NCBI GenBank assembly: GCA_030837505.1
Contig: JAUPKJ010000080.1
Span: forward strand, 1-33,770
DNA from: Actinomycetota bacterium
GTDB lineage: Bacteria > Actinomycetota > Actinomycetes > Actinomycetales > Kineosporiaceae
Direction: 5' to 3'
DNA length: 33,770 nucleotides
The position numbers were made by a program, and so were the translations under genes. Position 1 is the first letter of the stretch, and every line of letters begins with the position of its first letter. Of the stretch, positions 24,049 to 32,567 are shown piece by piece. The notes beneath the pieces are model-generated. The model saw only the letters and a program-made list of their open reading frames with translations, made no database searches and was not told the DNA's origin.

Positions 24049-26078
24049 CGGATCCCCCCGGACCGATCCCCCCGACGGCCAATGTAGCCGGCGACCGCGC
24101 AACCGTTGGCGTCCAAGCGCAGAACCTGCACGGGGATGTCACCATCTACCAGGTTCCCCCCGGGGCGACCCCACGGAAAAAGTACGAGATCGGCGTGAAC
24201 CACCTCCAGGGCCGGATGCCGGACACTGCCCGCAGACTCATCACCGACGCCATCGAGAACGGATTCCTTGACAACGAGGACGAGCATCTGAGCAGCGAGA
24301 TCGGCTTCCACTGGGCCCTGGCGATCCTCAGCGGCCGGACCCTCCGCCAGTTGTCGGACGAAGAGTTCGACCACCTACAGGTCGCCCTGGGCACAGCGAA
24401 CCCCCACTCCGCGGACAGGTGGACCGAAGGGCTGCAACTGATCGGTCTTCTCCTGGGAGTGGGGCAGAAAAACGACTTCGATCTTGTCGACGAAAAGTTC
24501 GAGAAACTCGACGACGAGCCGCACGACAAGATCCTGACCCATCTCGAACTGGTGCTGGAGAGCCAGAACCAGGACCGGATGTGGGAACGTTCCGTCCGAC
24601 GCGCTCACGAAGAACGCCTGTCCTCAGACAGGACCGAACGGGTCGGGCTGTTCTTTGAACCCGTGCCCGCGCCAGCACGGATGATGCCCGTCGAACCCCT
24701 CGGGACCACCTTCCCCGAGTACCTCGGTACGGTCGCATCGACCCTCGTCGCCCTCCTGCCCGTCTGGCATCTGGGCGGGACAGCCGTCCAAGCGGGCGGG
24801 TCACGGACCGGCCTGGCACTGTTCCTGACCGTTCTGGCCGGCGTCTGCTGTGCCCGGAAAGGAGCTGAGCTTCGTTTCGGAAAGCAGCGGATCCGACAGA
24901 AGGACCTGGAGTTCGATACCACCAGGAACTTGACGGGACACGCCACCGAGACCGGTTTCGCGCGCGGCGTGGAGAGGTTGGCGGACAAATATTTCGCAAG
25001 ATACGTTCCACGAGGCCTCGATCGGGACCTGTGGTTGAAACTCACGACAGGCGTCCGCTGCCGGACCCGCGACAACATCGCCGAGACCTACCGGGAAACG
25101 GCGATCAGACACGACCAGATCGCCTGGCTGATGCGAGCCAGAGCGAGCGCGGCCGAACGGCAGTGGGAGACCAGGACCTTCCAGCAGTACCGGCAGCAGC
25201 TCAGCCCGACCGGTTCTGCCGTCCTGTGGTTCTTCCTCACCTCGGCGGGAGCCGTGATCGGAGGCCTCCATGTCGTCACGGAGGCGATCAGGAGCAGACC
25301 GATGGACAGCACGTGGATGACCCTCCTGCTCCTGGGAGCCGGTTTGTTCGCTGTGAGGGGTTGGGCACAGATCGATCTGGAACGCAGGAGATTCGCCGCA
25401 GACACCCAGGAGGCGCGGCATCTCCTGAGCGCAGACACAGAAGCCTACCTCCGGTGGAAAGAAAAACTGAAGCGTCGTCCCGATGACCGGGAAATGGCAG
25501 ACTGGCTCGACTGCGATCGGAAGATCCTCATGTATGAGGCCACGGAACACTACAAAATGTTGCCCGGCGAAACCATCGCCCATGCCTTCATCGAGGCACC
25601 CGGAGAACATTACAAACGCAACCGCGTCCCGGACGGTCCGTGGCGGTACTCGCGCTACCACATCATTCTCTTCCTTCTCACCGAGGACGGGGTCCGTCAG
25701 GTGGATGCCGATCTCGACTTCAAGAAAGGCATCCTCGACATCCGGCAGCGGATGAGCTACCGGTTCGACGCTGTTTCCTCGGTGAAAGCCACCCAGAAGA
25801 ACCGGATCCCACAGAAGTTCGTACTCACACTGGTCAACGGCACACCGGTGGATGTTCCCGTCCGCGGGCAATTCCCGCCCGAACAGGATCTGCGGAACGT
25901 CCCAGATCCCCCGGCGGAGGAAGACGCGGCATCAGGGGTCTCCTCGGACGCCGCAGGGCTGAGAAGAACTTTGCACATCTTCGAAGGAGTTGCTGCAGAG
26001 GGCAAGGAATGGGTCGAAAACGAACGCAAGCGGGGCACGACCCGGGTCGCGGCCCTCACGGAACGGCTCGCTCCCTGA
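24045..26078 (+). CDS. Four-pass membrane protein with N-terminal effector-associated motif and TPR-like region
   Basis: A 677-residue protein I do not recognise as a named family. It overlaps the nucleosidase gene by ATGA. Residues 13-34 repeat the motif found in the nucleosidase (N-x-A-x5-VG-x-QA-x4-GD-x2-I). Residues about 42-200 are helical and TPR-like (KKYEIGVNHLQGRMPDTARRLITDAIENGF...). Two hydrophobic hairpins follow: about 226-247 with 256-271, and 390-412 with 424-442, separated by a basic helical region. The remaining C-terminus (about 450-677) looks cytosolic, with a beta-rich part near residues 500-610 (YHIILFLLTEDGVRQVDADLDF) and an acidic linker. It could tether, gate or inhibit the nucleosidase, or be a membrane effector itself; all of these are inference. 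Confidence 0.8.
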   Translation: MTDPPGPIPPTANVAGDRATVGVQAQNLHGDVTIYQVPPGATPRKKYEIGVNHLQGRMPDTARRLITDAIENGFLDNEDEHLSSEIGFHWALAILSGRTLRQLSDEEFDHLQVALGTANPHSADRWTEGLQLIGLLLGVGQKNDFDLVDEKFEKLDDEPHDKILTHLELVLESQNQDRMWERSVRRAHEERLSSDRTERVGLFFEPVPAPARMMPVEPLGTTFPEYLGTVASTLVALLPVWHLGGTAVQAGGSRTGLALFLTVLAGVCCARKGAELRFGKQRIRQKDLEFDTTRNLTGHATETGFARGVERLADKYFARYVPRGLDRDLWLKLTTGVRCRTRDNIAETYRETAIRHDQIAWLMRARASAAERQWETRTFQQYRQQLSPTGSAVLWFFLTSAGAVIGGLHVVTEAIRSRPMDSTWMTLLLLGAGLFAVRGWAQIDLERRRFAADTQEARHLLSADTEAYLRWKEKLKRRPDDREMADWLDCDRKILMYEATEHYKMLPGETIAHAFIEAPGEHYKRNRVPDGPWRYSRYHIILFLLTEDGVRQVDADLDFKKGILDIRQRMSYRFDAVSSVKATQKNRIPQKFVLTLVNGTPVDVPVRGQFPPEQDLRNVPDPPAEEDAASGVSSDAAGLRRTLHIFEGVAAEGKEWVENERKRGTTRVAALTERLAP

Positions 26079-26117
26079 CACCGTGAAATCCAAGGCCCCT
26101 GTCCGACTTTCCACCGC

Positions 26118-26495
26118 TCACCGGATCGCCGACAAGGTGCCGTCCTCTGCCGGTTCCCGGTGTGAGAAGCGATCTCGGCCTCGCGGCGACGGGCCGGGCC
26201 CTCGGCGTGGGCTTCCCCAGGGGGGCACCGACCGGATGTTGAACGTGACGAGATCGTCGGCGTCCAGGCCCAGCGTTCGGTACACGAATTTCGCCGCCTG
26301 CAGCCCCAACGCGTCGCTCTCCGAACCGTCACCGTAGTCGGTGAAAATCCCGTCGTCGTCCTGGAACTTGTCCACCTTGTCGTTACCGTTCCAGACGGAA
26401 CGCAACTCACCGTGGGTCTCGGCGTCGGAGTCCGCTTGGAATGGGATCAGCTGAACCCTGCTTCGATCGCACCCCCCGACAGGCCTCTGAACCAC
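26118..26495 (-). pseudogene. Unrecognised small ORF, probably a gene remnant
   Basis: A 125-codon frame with GTG start at 26495 and no clear ribosome site. Its middle (LIPFQADSDAETHGELRSVW then NGNDKVDKFQDDDGIFTDYG and the helix-like DALGLQAAKFVYRTLGLDADDLV) has good actinomycete codon usage and looks like a real folded domain. Both ends look non-native: the start is Arg/Cys-rich without a leader, and the C-terminus (GSPRRGPGPSPRGRDRFSHREPAED) is low-complexity. I read it as a piece of a larger gene left between the operon and the toxin-antitoxin remnant. I do not recognise the family. It could alternatively be a short intact hypothetical gene. Confidence 0.4.
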
Positions 26496-26530
26496 GTGCT
26501 TGGACGTGCTACAGATAAGGGGTGGAATCG

Positions 26531-26779
26531 GTGAGTCAGCGCGAGATGTGCAACAACTCCGGGGAGCTCCTACGTCGTACAGCCGAAGGGGAGTCGGTAT
26601 TGATCACCAACGGAGGAGTACCTGCCGCAGTGATGGTCCCGGCGGGCAGCGACGCACGTACACGCTTGGTCGCGGCCGGTCGGCTACGTACGGGGACCGG
26701 CCTGGACCTGAAGGCCCTGCCGGAACCGGTCCGCTCGTCGCGGTCCAGTGACGATCTCCAGGGGGAGGACCGCGACTGA
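26531..26779 (+). CDS. Phd/YefM-family antitoxin (VapB-type partner)
   Basis: An 82-residue protein. I chose GTG 26531 because AAGGGG (26517-26522) is 8 nt upstream and the product then begins VSQREMCNNSGELLRR, the usual start of prevent-host-death antitoxins; a GTG at 26522 is also in frame. The N-terminal half (GELLRRTAEGESVLITNGGVPAAVMVP) is the DNA-binding and dimerisation domain. The C-terminal tail (LPEPVRSSRSSDDLQGEDRD) is the flexible toxin-neutralising part. The expected PIN-domain toxin gene downstream is only a fragment, so this antitoxin appears to be an orphan. Confidence 0.88.
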   Translation: MSQREMCNNSGELLRRTAEGESVLITNGGVPAAVMVPAGSDARTRLVAAGRLRTGTGLDLKALPEPVRSSRSSDDLQGEDRD

Positions 26780-26806
26780 TACCCGAGCAGCCATCGTTCC
26801 GTCTGT

Positions 26807-26980
26807 GGTCCGGGGCACGGGAGGTGGGCTGCTCTCTGGCGCGCGGGGCGTCTTCCCTCGCCGCCGGGTACCTTCCTGCGCACCGCCGACGCGATTCATC
26901 TGGTCGCGGCCAGGGAATTGGCGGAAACGGACTTCCTCACCTACGACCGCCGGCAGGCTCAAGCAGCTGAAGCCCGAGGC
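26807..26980 (+). pseudogene. C-terminal fragment of a VapC-type PIN-domain toxin
   Basis: In the same frame as the antitoxin, after its stop codon, the translation reads AGRLPSPPGTFLRTADAIHL (about 26846-26905) then VAARELAETDFLTYDRRQAQAAEA. This is the well-conserved C-terminal part of VapC toxins, including the D of TADAIHL and of TYDRR. Only about 90 nt separate the antitoxin stop from this point, where a full toxin would need about 230-250 nt, so the N-terminal part with the first catalytic Asp is missing. The frame then runs on without a stop into repeat DNA. Not expected to be active. Confidence 0.75.
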
Positions 26981-27074
26981 TCCCCAGGAGTTCCGGGGGT
27001 TCCCCAGGAGCAGGTCGGGGCGAGGGCCGGTGTTGGTGTGTCGAACGCTCCGGGGTGTGTCGAACGCTCCGGGG
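26981..27074. repeat. Short tandem duplications at the end of the toxin fragment
   Basis: TCCCCAGGAG occurs at 26981 and 27001 (20-bp period), and GTGTGTCGAACGCTCCGGGG occurs twice with a 19-bp period (27035-27074). Such duplications fit repair or slippage at a deletion junction. Confidence 0.7.
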
Positions 27075-27099
27075 CCTGCCGCGGTAGCCGTCTCCTTCG

Positions 27100-27843
27100 T
27101 CAACCGACGCTGAGGACCACGTTGTCGATCTCGCCGTGGAACTGGTCGTTGTTGGACCCGGTGCCCTTCGCACCGATCGTGACGTCGGACGTGTTGGTGA
27201 TGTCCATGCTCGCGTCCGCGGCCGCGTTGACCGGGGTCCCGTTGGCGACGTTGATGCTGAGCACCGTGCCACGCCGTTTGCACTCGACGAACTTCCAGCC
27301 GGTACCGGCGATCGAGCTGCCCCACGACACGATCACCGACAGCCCGCTGGTGCCGGCGATGCGGCAGCTCGGTACGCCGTTGTCGAGTTGGAGTTTCCAC
27401 TGCCCACCGGCGGTGTTGAAGGTGCCTTTCTGCACCAGGTTGGCGCCGGGCGAGACCTCGCCGGTCGCAACCTTCACCATCGTGGAGACCGTGAAGTCGG
27501 CCGTACCGGGGTTGAGGCGCGAAGCATGTTCGACACGGAGCATCGCGGTGCCGGCCCCGGACGCCGGGAACTTGACGGCCGGACTCGTGGTGGTACCGCT
27601 CGGACGTTGTTCCCGGGTGACGGCGCCCGCGCCACCCACGACGACGCAGGCGTCGTCAGCGGGTGCGACGGCGTCCGTGAAGCACCCTGTGGTCCACGGC
27701 CCTGCTTCGTTCTGGCCGCTCGGTGCCGTGTCGAACGTCAACCGTAGCTGCGCGGTCGCGGCGGCGGCCGACGGACCACCGAGCATGGCCAGGGCCACCG
27801 CAACCGGCACGCAGAGCGCCGGGCCGGTGAGTCGTCGGGTCAT
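27100..27843 (-). CDS. Secreted LamG-like (concanavalin-fold) protein
   Basis: A 247-residue protein. ATG 27843 is preceded by GAGGGAG with 6-nt spacing; the frame opens 11 codons earlier without a good site. A signal peptide (RRLTGPALCVPVAVALAMLGGPSAAAA) precedes a beta-sandwich domain. TADFTVSTMVKV, NLVQKGTFNTAGGQWKLQLDNG, KFVECKRRGTVLSINVANG and NDQFHGEIDNVVLSVG are the strand pattern of laminin-G/concanavalin-like carbohydrate- or protein-binding domains found in actinomycete secreted proteins. Two cysteine pairs may form disulfides. No catalytic residues are apparent, so a binding role is likely. Confidence 0.82.
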   Translation of the reverse strand: MTRRLTGPALCVPVAVALAMLGGPSAAAATAQLRLTFDTAPSGQNEAGPWTTGCFTDAVAPADDACVVVGGAGAVTREQRPSGTTTSPAVKFPASGAGTAMLRVEHASRLNPGTADFTVSTMVKVATGEVSPGANLVQKGTFNTAGGQWKLQLDNGVPSCRIAGTSGLSVIVSWGSSIAGTGWKFVECKRRGTVLSINVANGTPVNAAADASMDITNTSDVTIGAKGTGSNNDQFHGEIDNVVLSVG

Positions 27844-28079
27844 CACGGTCTCCCTCGTACGGGTTCCTTCCCACACGATATGTGCCGGATCGACCTGAAC
27901 AAAGGTGACATCGGCAGGACCTCAGAGGATTCGCCAGTGGATGTCTTCGACTTCCCATCGGGATTTCGTCAAGATTCGGGTCCTGGGCGTTGTCTTTCCG
28001 TCAGGGATCCTTTTCCTCCGGCTGGGGGTGCCGTCCACTGTCCCTGTGAGCACTGGTCGTCGAGCCGGAGGGGGCCCTG
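27844..28079. promoter_or_regulatory. Divergent region upstream of the kdp operon
   Basis: A 236-bp region holding promoters for the LamG-like gene and the kdp operon; no consensus pair is evident. Its 3' part contains the inverted repeat described separately (28015-28071). Confidence 0.4.
28015..28071 (+). promoter_or_regulatory. Inverted repeat able to sequester the ribosome site of the first kdp-operon gene
   Basis: CCTCCGGCT (28015-28023) is exactly complementary to AGCCGGAGG (28063-28071), and the latter contains the GGAGG that serves ATG 28080. In the transcript a 9-bp stem (10 with a terminal wobble pair) would hide the ribosome site. The 39-nt interior has a short helper pairing GTGC (28028-28031) / GCAC (28050-28053). 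This fits a riboswitch-like or translational control element, but no known class is recognised. Confidence 0.55.
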
Positions 28080-28547
28080 ATGTCCCACTCGTCTGTAGGT
28101 CCTTTCCGTCGGGGTTCGTGCCCTGTGGAGGGAACGCCCCTGGGGATCGCTGTGGCAGCGAGCACGGTGCTGCTTGTGGGCGCGACGGTCGCGGCGAAGG
28201 TGATTCCGGAGCGGTACCTGGTGATGCGGTGCGCTGTGCTGCTCGTGGTGGTGGTCCTGGCGGGGATCGGCACCTGCGACGCGGTACAGACCCTTGTGAC
28301 CGCGGGGGTGGCGTTCTTGTTGGCGAACGCGTTCCTGGAGAACGGGCAGGCGGTCCTGTCCTGTCACGGGGTGCAGGACTGCTTCCTGATCCTGGGACTG
28401 CTGATCTGCGCCGGTCTGGGGCTGGTGCTGGGGGAGATCCGCCTGTGGCTTCGACACCGTCGTGCCGCGGCGGAGGGGAACGGGCGGGGAAGCGCGAGCG
28501 CGCGGATGGCCCTGGCGGAGCGGAGAGGAGATGGTCGGTGTGGCTGA
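28080..28547 (+). CDS. Unrecognised membrane protein leading the kdp operon
   Basis: A 155-residue protein with GGAGGGGG 5 nt before the ATG. It has about four hydrophobic segments: GIAVAASTVLLVGATVA, VMRCAVLLVVVVLAGI, LVTAGVAFLLANAFL and CFLILGLLICAGLGLVLG. The tail is basic, cytosolic and low-complexity. Six cysteines, including one in CHGVQDC between segments three and four, are unusual for so short a protein. It matches no Kdp subunit known to me. The position (first gene, overlapping the next by 8 nt) suggests it is made together with the potassium ATPase and may assist or regulate it. Confidence 0.7.
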   Translation: MSHSSVGPFRRGSCPVEGTPLGIAVAASTVLLVGATVAAKVIPERYLVMRCAVLLVVVVLAGIGTCDAVQTLVTAGVAFLLANAFLENGQAVLSCHGVQDCFLILGLLICAGLGLVLGEIRLWLRHRRAAAEGNGRGSASARMALAERRGDGRCG

Positions 28548-28623
28548 CGTCGTGTTCGTCGTGGTGACCGTGGTGTCCTTCGCGGTCCTGACACTGGTGG
28601 TACGGGGGGTGGAGCGGCTGTGA
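28540..28623 (+). CDS. 27-residue single-pass membrane protein upstream of kdpF
   Basis: GTG 28540 with GGAGAGGAG ending 9 nt upstream gives a 27-residue product (residues 2-21 hydrophobic, ending VRGVERL). An ATG at 28531 is in frame but abuts the ribosome site. It overlaps the preceding gene by 8 nt and kdpF by GTGA. Similar short hydrophobic peptides ending K/R-G-V-E-R-L precede kdpF in other actinobacteria as far as I recall. They are usually left unannotated. It could be a small accessory subunit like KdpF. Confidence 0.7.
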   Translation: MADVVFVVVTVVSFAVLTLVVRGVERL

Positions 28624-28709
28624 ACGTGGTGAACCTCGTGGGGTTGGTCGCCGTCGCGGGCCTGGTGGTCTTCCTGGTCGCGGCCCTGGTGTTTCCGGAG
28701 CGTTTCTAG
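28620..28709 (+). CDS. kdpF: KdpF, small subunit of the potassium ATPase
   Basis: A 29-residue single-pass peptide from GTG 28620: a hydrophobic helix (GLVAVAGLVVFLVAALVFPERF) ending in the PERF motif typical of KdpF, which stabilises the KdpABC complex at the membrane. It overlaps the upstream small ORF by GTGA, and its stop codon abuts the kdpA start. Confidence 0.9.
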   Translation: MNVVNLVGLVAVAGLVVFLVAALVFPERF

Positions 28710-30371
28710 ATGAGTGATTCCGTGGCGGGTGCCGCCTTCGTGGTGTCCCTGGTGACGGCTCTGGCGGTGGCCTATCGCCCGCTGGGTGACTACCTGCACG
28801 CGGTGGTGACGTCGCCGCGGCACGGGCGCGTGGAGCGGGCGGTGTACCGCGTGGTGGGGGTGGATCCCGAGGGGGAACAGCCCTGGGGGGTGTACGCGCG
28901 CAGCGTGTTGGCTTTCTCGGCGGTCTCGGTGTTGTTCCTGTATGCCTTTCTGCGGGTTCAGGATCGGCTGTGGCTGTCGTTGGGTCTGCCTCGGGTGGAC
29001 GCTGACGGGGCGTGGAACACGGCGGTGAGCTTCACGACCAACACGAACTGGCAGTGGTATTCCGGAGAGTCCACGATGGGACATCTGGTGCAGATGGCCG
29101 GGTTGGCCGTGCAGAACTTCGTGTCCGCAGCCGTGGGAATCGCCGTGGCGGTGGCCTTGGCCAGGGGTCTGGCACGCAGCCGCACGGACCTGTTGGGCAA
29201 CTTCTGGGTGGACCTGGTACGGATCGTGCTGCGGGTGCTTCTGCCGATCAGCGTGGTCGCGGCGATCGTCCTGATCGCGGGTGGGGCGGTGCAGAACCTC
29301 TCGGGCGGGTTCGACGCCCACACCCTGGTGGGGGCCACTCAGCACGTCACCGGGGGGCCGGTGGCCGGTCAGGAAGCGATCAAGGATCTGGGCACGAACG
29401 GCGGTGGTTTCTACAACGCCAACAGCGCGCACCCGTTCGAGAACCCCACGGCCTGGACGAACTGGATCGAGATCTTCTTGTTGTTGCTCATTCCGGTCGC
29501 TCTGCCACGTACCTTCGGGCGGATCGTGGGTGATGATCGGCAGGGCTACGCGATCGTGGCGGCCATGGGAGCGCTGGCACTGGGCAGCATCGTCACCCTG
29601 AACGTGGTCCAGGGGATGCATCCCGGGACGGTCCCGCAGTCGGTGGGGGCGGCAACGGAGGGGACCGAGACGCGGTTCGGGGTGTTCGGCTCGGCGACGT
29701 TCGCCGCGGCCACCACACTGACCTCGACGGGGTCGGTGAACTCCTTCCACGACTCCTACACCGCCCCGGGCGGGGGAGTGACACTGCTGAACATGATGTT
29801 GGGTGAGGTCGCGCCCGGTGGGGTGGGCTCGGGGCTGTACGGGATGCTGGTGCTGGCGATCGTCACGGTGTTCGTGGCCGGGTTGATGGTCGGGCGGACT
29901 CCGGAGTACCTGGGCAAGAAGATCGGGGCTCGGGAGATCAAACTCGCGTCCCTGTACTTCCTGACCACTCCGACCCTGGTGCTGGTGGGCACGGCAACGG
30001 CGATGGCTCTTGCGGTGGGCCGCGGGGCCATGCTCAACACGGGGGCCCACGGACTGTCGGAGGTGCTGTACGCCTTCACCTCTGCGTCCAACAACAACGG
30101 GTCGGCCTTCGCGGGTCTGAGCGTGAGCGGCACCTGGTACAACACCGCTCTCGGTCTGGTCATGCTCCTCGGGCGCTTCCTGCCGATGATCCTGGTGCTG
30201 GGCCTGGCCGGGTCCCTGGCAGCCCAGCAGCCCGTTCCGGTATCGGCCGGGACGCTGCCCACCCACCGACCGTTGTTCGTGATCATGCTGGTCGGGGTCA
30301 CGGTGATCCTCGTGGCCCTGACCTTCCTGCCGGCCCTGGCACTGGGGCCGTTGGCCGAAGGAGTGCGCTGA
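28710..30371 (+). CDS. kdpA: KdpA, potassium-binding channel-like subunit
   Basis: A 553-residue protein with about ten membrane helices, the usual KdpA length. The four selectivity-filter loops are visible: [47 protein letters not shown] and [12 protein letters not shown]. It forms the potassium entry path of the high-affinity KdpFABC pump. The start directly follows the kdpF stop codon (TAGATG), and GGAG within the end of kdpF serves as ribosome site. Cotranscribed with kdpB and kdpC. Confidence 0.98.
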   Translation: MSDSVAGAAFVVSLVTALAVAYRPLGDYLHAVVTSPRHGRVERAVYRVVGVDPEGEQPWGVYARSVLAFSAVSVLFLYAFLRVQDRLWLSLGLPRVDADGAWNTAVSFTTNTNWQWYSGESTMGHLVQMAGLAVQNFVSAAVGIAVAVALARGLARSRTDLLGNFWVDLVRIVLRVLLPISVVAAIVLIAGGAVQNLSGGFDAHTLVGATQHVTGGPVAGQEAIKDLGTNGGGFYNANSAHPFENPTAWTNWIEIFLLLLIPVALPRTFGRIVGDDRQGYAIVAAMGALALGSIVTLNVVQGMHPGTVPQSVGAATEGTETRFGVFGSATFAAATTLTSTGSVNSFHDSYTAPGGGVTLLNMMLGEVAPGGVGSGLYGMLVLAIVTVFVAGLMVGRTPEYLGKKIGAREIKLASLYFLTTPTLVLVGTATAMALAVGRGAMLNTGAHGLSEVLYAFTSASNNNGSAFAGLSVSGTWYNTALGLVMLLGRFLPMILVLGLAGSLAAQQPVPVSAGTLPTHRPLFVIMLVGVTVILVALTFLPALALGPLAEGVR

Positions 30372-30374
30372 CCC

Positions 30375-32567
30375 GTGACCGTCACCGTTGGCCGGCCCTC
30401 GACCGTCGGGCCCTCCGCGACGTCCTCCCCGCGGGTTTCCGGCGGCCTGCTGGAACCTCGGCAACTGTGGACGTCCCTGCCGGGGGCCGTGCACAAGCTG
30501 GATCCCCGGACCCTGTGGCGCAATCCCGTCATGTTCATCGTGGAGATCGGCGCGGTGTTCACCACGGTCCTGGCCACCACCGATCCCAGCGTGTTCGCCT
30601 GGGCGATCACAGTGTGGTTGTGGCTGACCGTGGTGTTCGCCAACCTCGCCGAGGCCGTGGCCGAGGGCCGGGGCAAGGCCCAGGCCGACACCCTGCGCCG
30701 TGCCCAGCAGGACACCCTTGCCCGGCGCCTGCCCGTCTGGCGGCCGGGAATGGGGTTCGAGGACATGGAACCGTTCGAGGACAGGGAGCCGGGGATCGAG
30801 ACCGTGCCGGCCCCCCAATTGCGCTGCGGGGACGTCGTGATCGTCGAGGCCGGGGAAATCATCCCCGGGGACGGCGACGTGGTGGTGGGGATCGCCAGCG
30901 TCGACGAGTCCGCGATCACCGGGGAATCCGCCCCCGTGATCCGAGAGTCCGGTGGGGACCGCAGCGCTGTCACCGGCGGGACGAAAGTGCTCTCGGACCG
31001 GATCATGGTTCGGATCACCCAACAGCCCGGGCAGAGCTTCCTGGACCGGATGATCGCCCTGGTGGAGGGCGCGAACCGTCAGAAGACCCCGAACGAGATC
31101 GCCCTCAACATCCTGCTGACCGCCCTGACGATCATCTTCCTGCTGGCGGTGGCCACGCTGCAGCCTCTGGCGATCTATTCCAAGAGTGTGCAGGCCGCCA
31201 CGGAGGACTCCCTCGCACTGGATGCCCACGGGGTCACCGGCATCGTGTTGGTCTCCCTGCTGGTGTGCCTGATCCCCACCACGATCGGTGCCCTGCTCTC
31301 GGCGATCGGGATCGCGGGCATGGACCGACTGGTCCAACGCAACGTGCTGGCGATGTCCGGGCGAGCCGTGGAAGCCGCCGGAGACGTGAGCACCCTGCTG
31401 TTGGACAAGACCGGCACCATCACCCTGGGCAACCGGGCAGCCGCCGAGTTCGTCCCCCTGCCCGGCATCGATCCGGCGGCCCTGGCCGACGCCGCTCAAC
31501 TGTCGAGCCTGGCGGACGAGACTCCCGAAGGGCGTTCCGTCGTGGTCCTCGCCAAACAGCGGCACGGACTGCGGGAACGCCGGCCCGGTGAACTCGCCGC
31601 GGCAACCTGGGTGGAGTTCACCGCTCAGACCCGCATGTCCGGGGTGGACCTGAACGAGGACGGCGTGACACGGCAGATCCGCAAGGGGGCCGCCGGTGCG
31701 GTGATGGCCTGGGTGCGCGAGAACGGCGGGAACCCCGCCGAGGCGGTCGGACCGGTCGCGGACAGGATCTCCGCCTCGGGGGGCACCCCGCTGGTGGTCG
31801 CCGAGCACGTCGTCGGCAGCCCTGCCGACGTCCTGGGGGTCATCCATCTGAAGGACATCGTCAAGGAAGGAATGCACGGACGGTTCGAGGCCATGCGTCG
31901 CATGGGCATCCGCACCGTGATGATCACCGGTGACAATCTACTGACGGCCCAGGCCATCGCGCAGGAGGCCGGAGTCGACGACTTCCTGGCCGAGGCCACC
32001 CCCGAGGACAAGCTCGCCCTCATCAAGCGCGAACAGGCCGGCGGCCGGCTCGTGGCCATGACCGGGGACGGCACCAACGACGCGCCCGCCCTGGCCCAGG
32101 CCGACGTGGGGGTGGCCATGAACAGCGGCACCTCCGCGGCCAAGGAGGCCGGGAACATGGTCGATCTCGACTCGGATCCGACCAAGCTCATCGAGATCGT
32201 GGAGATCGGCAAACAGCTGCTCATCACCCGAGGAGCGCTGACCACGTTCTCCATCGCCAACGACATCGCCAAGTACTTCGCGATCATCCCGGCGATCTTC
32301 ACCGCGGTCTACCCCGGCCTGGAACGACTCAACCTCATGCACCTGTCCAGTCCGGCCTCGGCGATCCTGTCCGCAGTGATCTTCAATGCCCTGATCATCG
32401 TGGCCCTGATCCCTCTGGCCCTGCGCGGAGTGCGGTACCGCCCCTCCAGCGCCGCCGCCATGCTGCGCCGCAACCTGTGGGTCTACGGCGCGGGGGGCGT
32501 CCTGGTCCCCTTCCTCGGTATCAAACTCATCGACCTCCTCATCCAGTTCGTCCCCGGGATCTCCTGA
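30375..32567 (+). CDS. kdpB: KdpB, P-type ATPase catalytic subunit
   Basis: A 730-residue P-type ATPase beginning at GTG 30375, 3 nt after kdpA. It has the actuator motif ITGESAPV, the phosphorylation site [12 protein letters not shown] with D344, the nucleotide-binding KGA region ([14 protein letters not shown]), and the hinge [21 protein letters not shown]. These are all the residues needed for ATP-driven potassium transport. The N-terminus is slightly longer than in E. coli KdpB (680 residues). The stop overlaps the kdpC start (TGATG). Confidence 0.98.
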   Translation: MTVTVGRPSTVGPSATSSPRVSGGLLEPRQLWTSLPGAVHKLDPRTLWRNPVMFIVEIGAVFTTVLATTDPSVFAWAITVWLWLTVVFANLAEAVAEGRGKAQADTLRRAQQDTLARRLPVWRPGMGFEDMEPFEDREPGIETVPAPQLRCGDVVIVEAGEIIPGDGDVVVGIASVDESAITGESAPVIRESGGDRSAVTGGTKVLSDRIMVRITQQPGQSFLDRMIALVEGANRQKTPNEIALNILLTALTIIFLLAVATLQPLAIYSKSVQAATEDSLALDAHGVTGIVLVSLLVCLIPTTIGALLSAIGIAGMDRLVQRNVLAMSGRAVEAAGDVSTLLLDKTGTITLGNRAAAEFVPLPGIDPAALADAAQLSSLADETPEGRSVVVLAKQRHGLRERRPGELAAATWVEFTAQTRMSGVDLNEDGVTRQIRKGAAGAVMAWVRENGGNPAEAVGPVADRISASGGTPLVVAEHVVGSPADVLGVIHLKDIVKEGMHGRFEAMRRMGIRTVMITGDNLLTAQAIAQEAGVDDFLAEATPEDKLALIKREQAGGRLVAMTGDGTNDAPALAQADVGVAMNSGTSAAKEAGNMVDLDSDPTKLIEIVEIGKQLLITRGALTTFSIANDIAKYFAIIPAIFTAVYPGLERLNLMHLSSPASAILSAVIFNALIIVALIPLALRGVRYRPSSAAAMLRRNLWVYGAGGVLVPFLGIKLIDLLIQFVPGIS

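Noticed and set aside
27969-31877. A 1302-codon open frame on the minus strand across kdp
   Set aside because: It is the antisense shadow of GC-rich kdpF/A/B with a His/Gln/Arg-rich, motif-free product; long antisense frames are common at this GC content.
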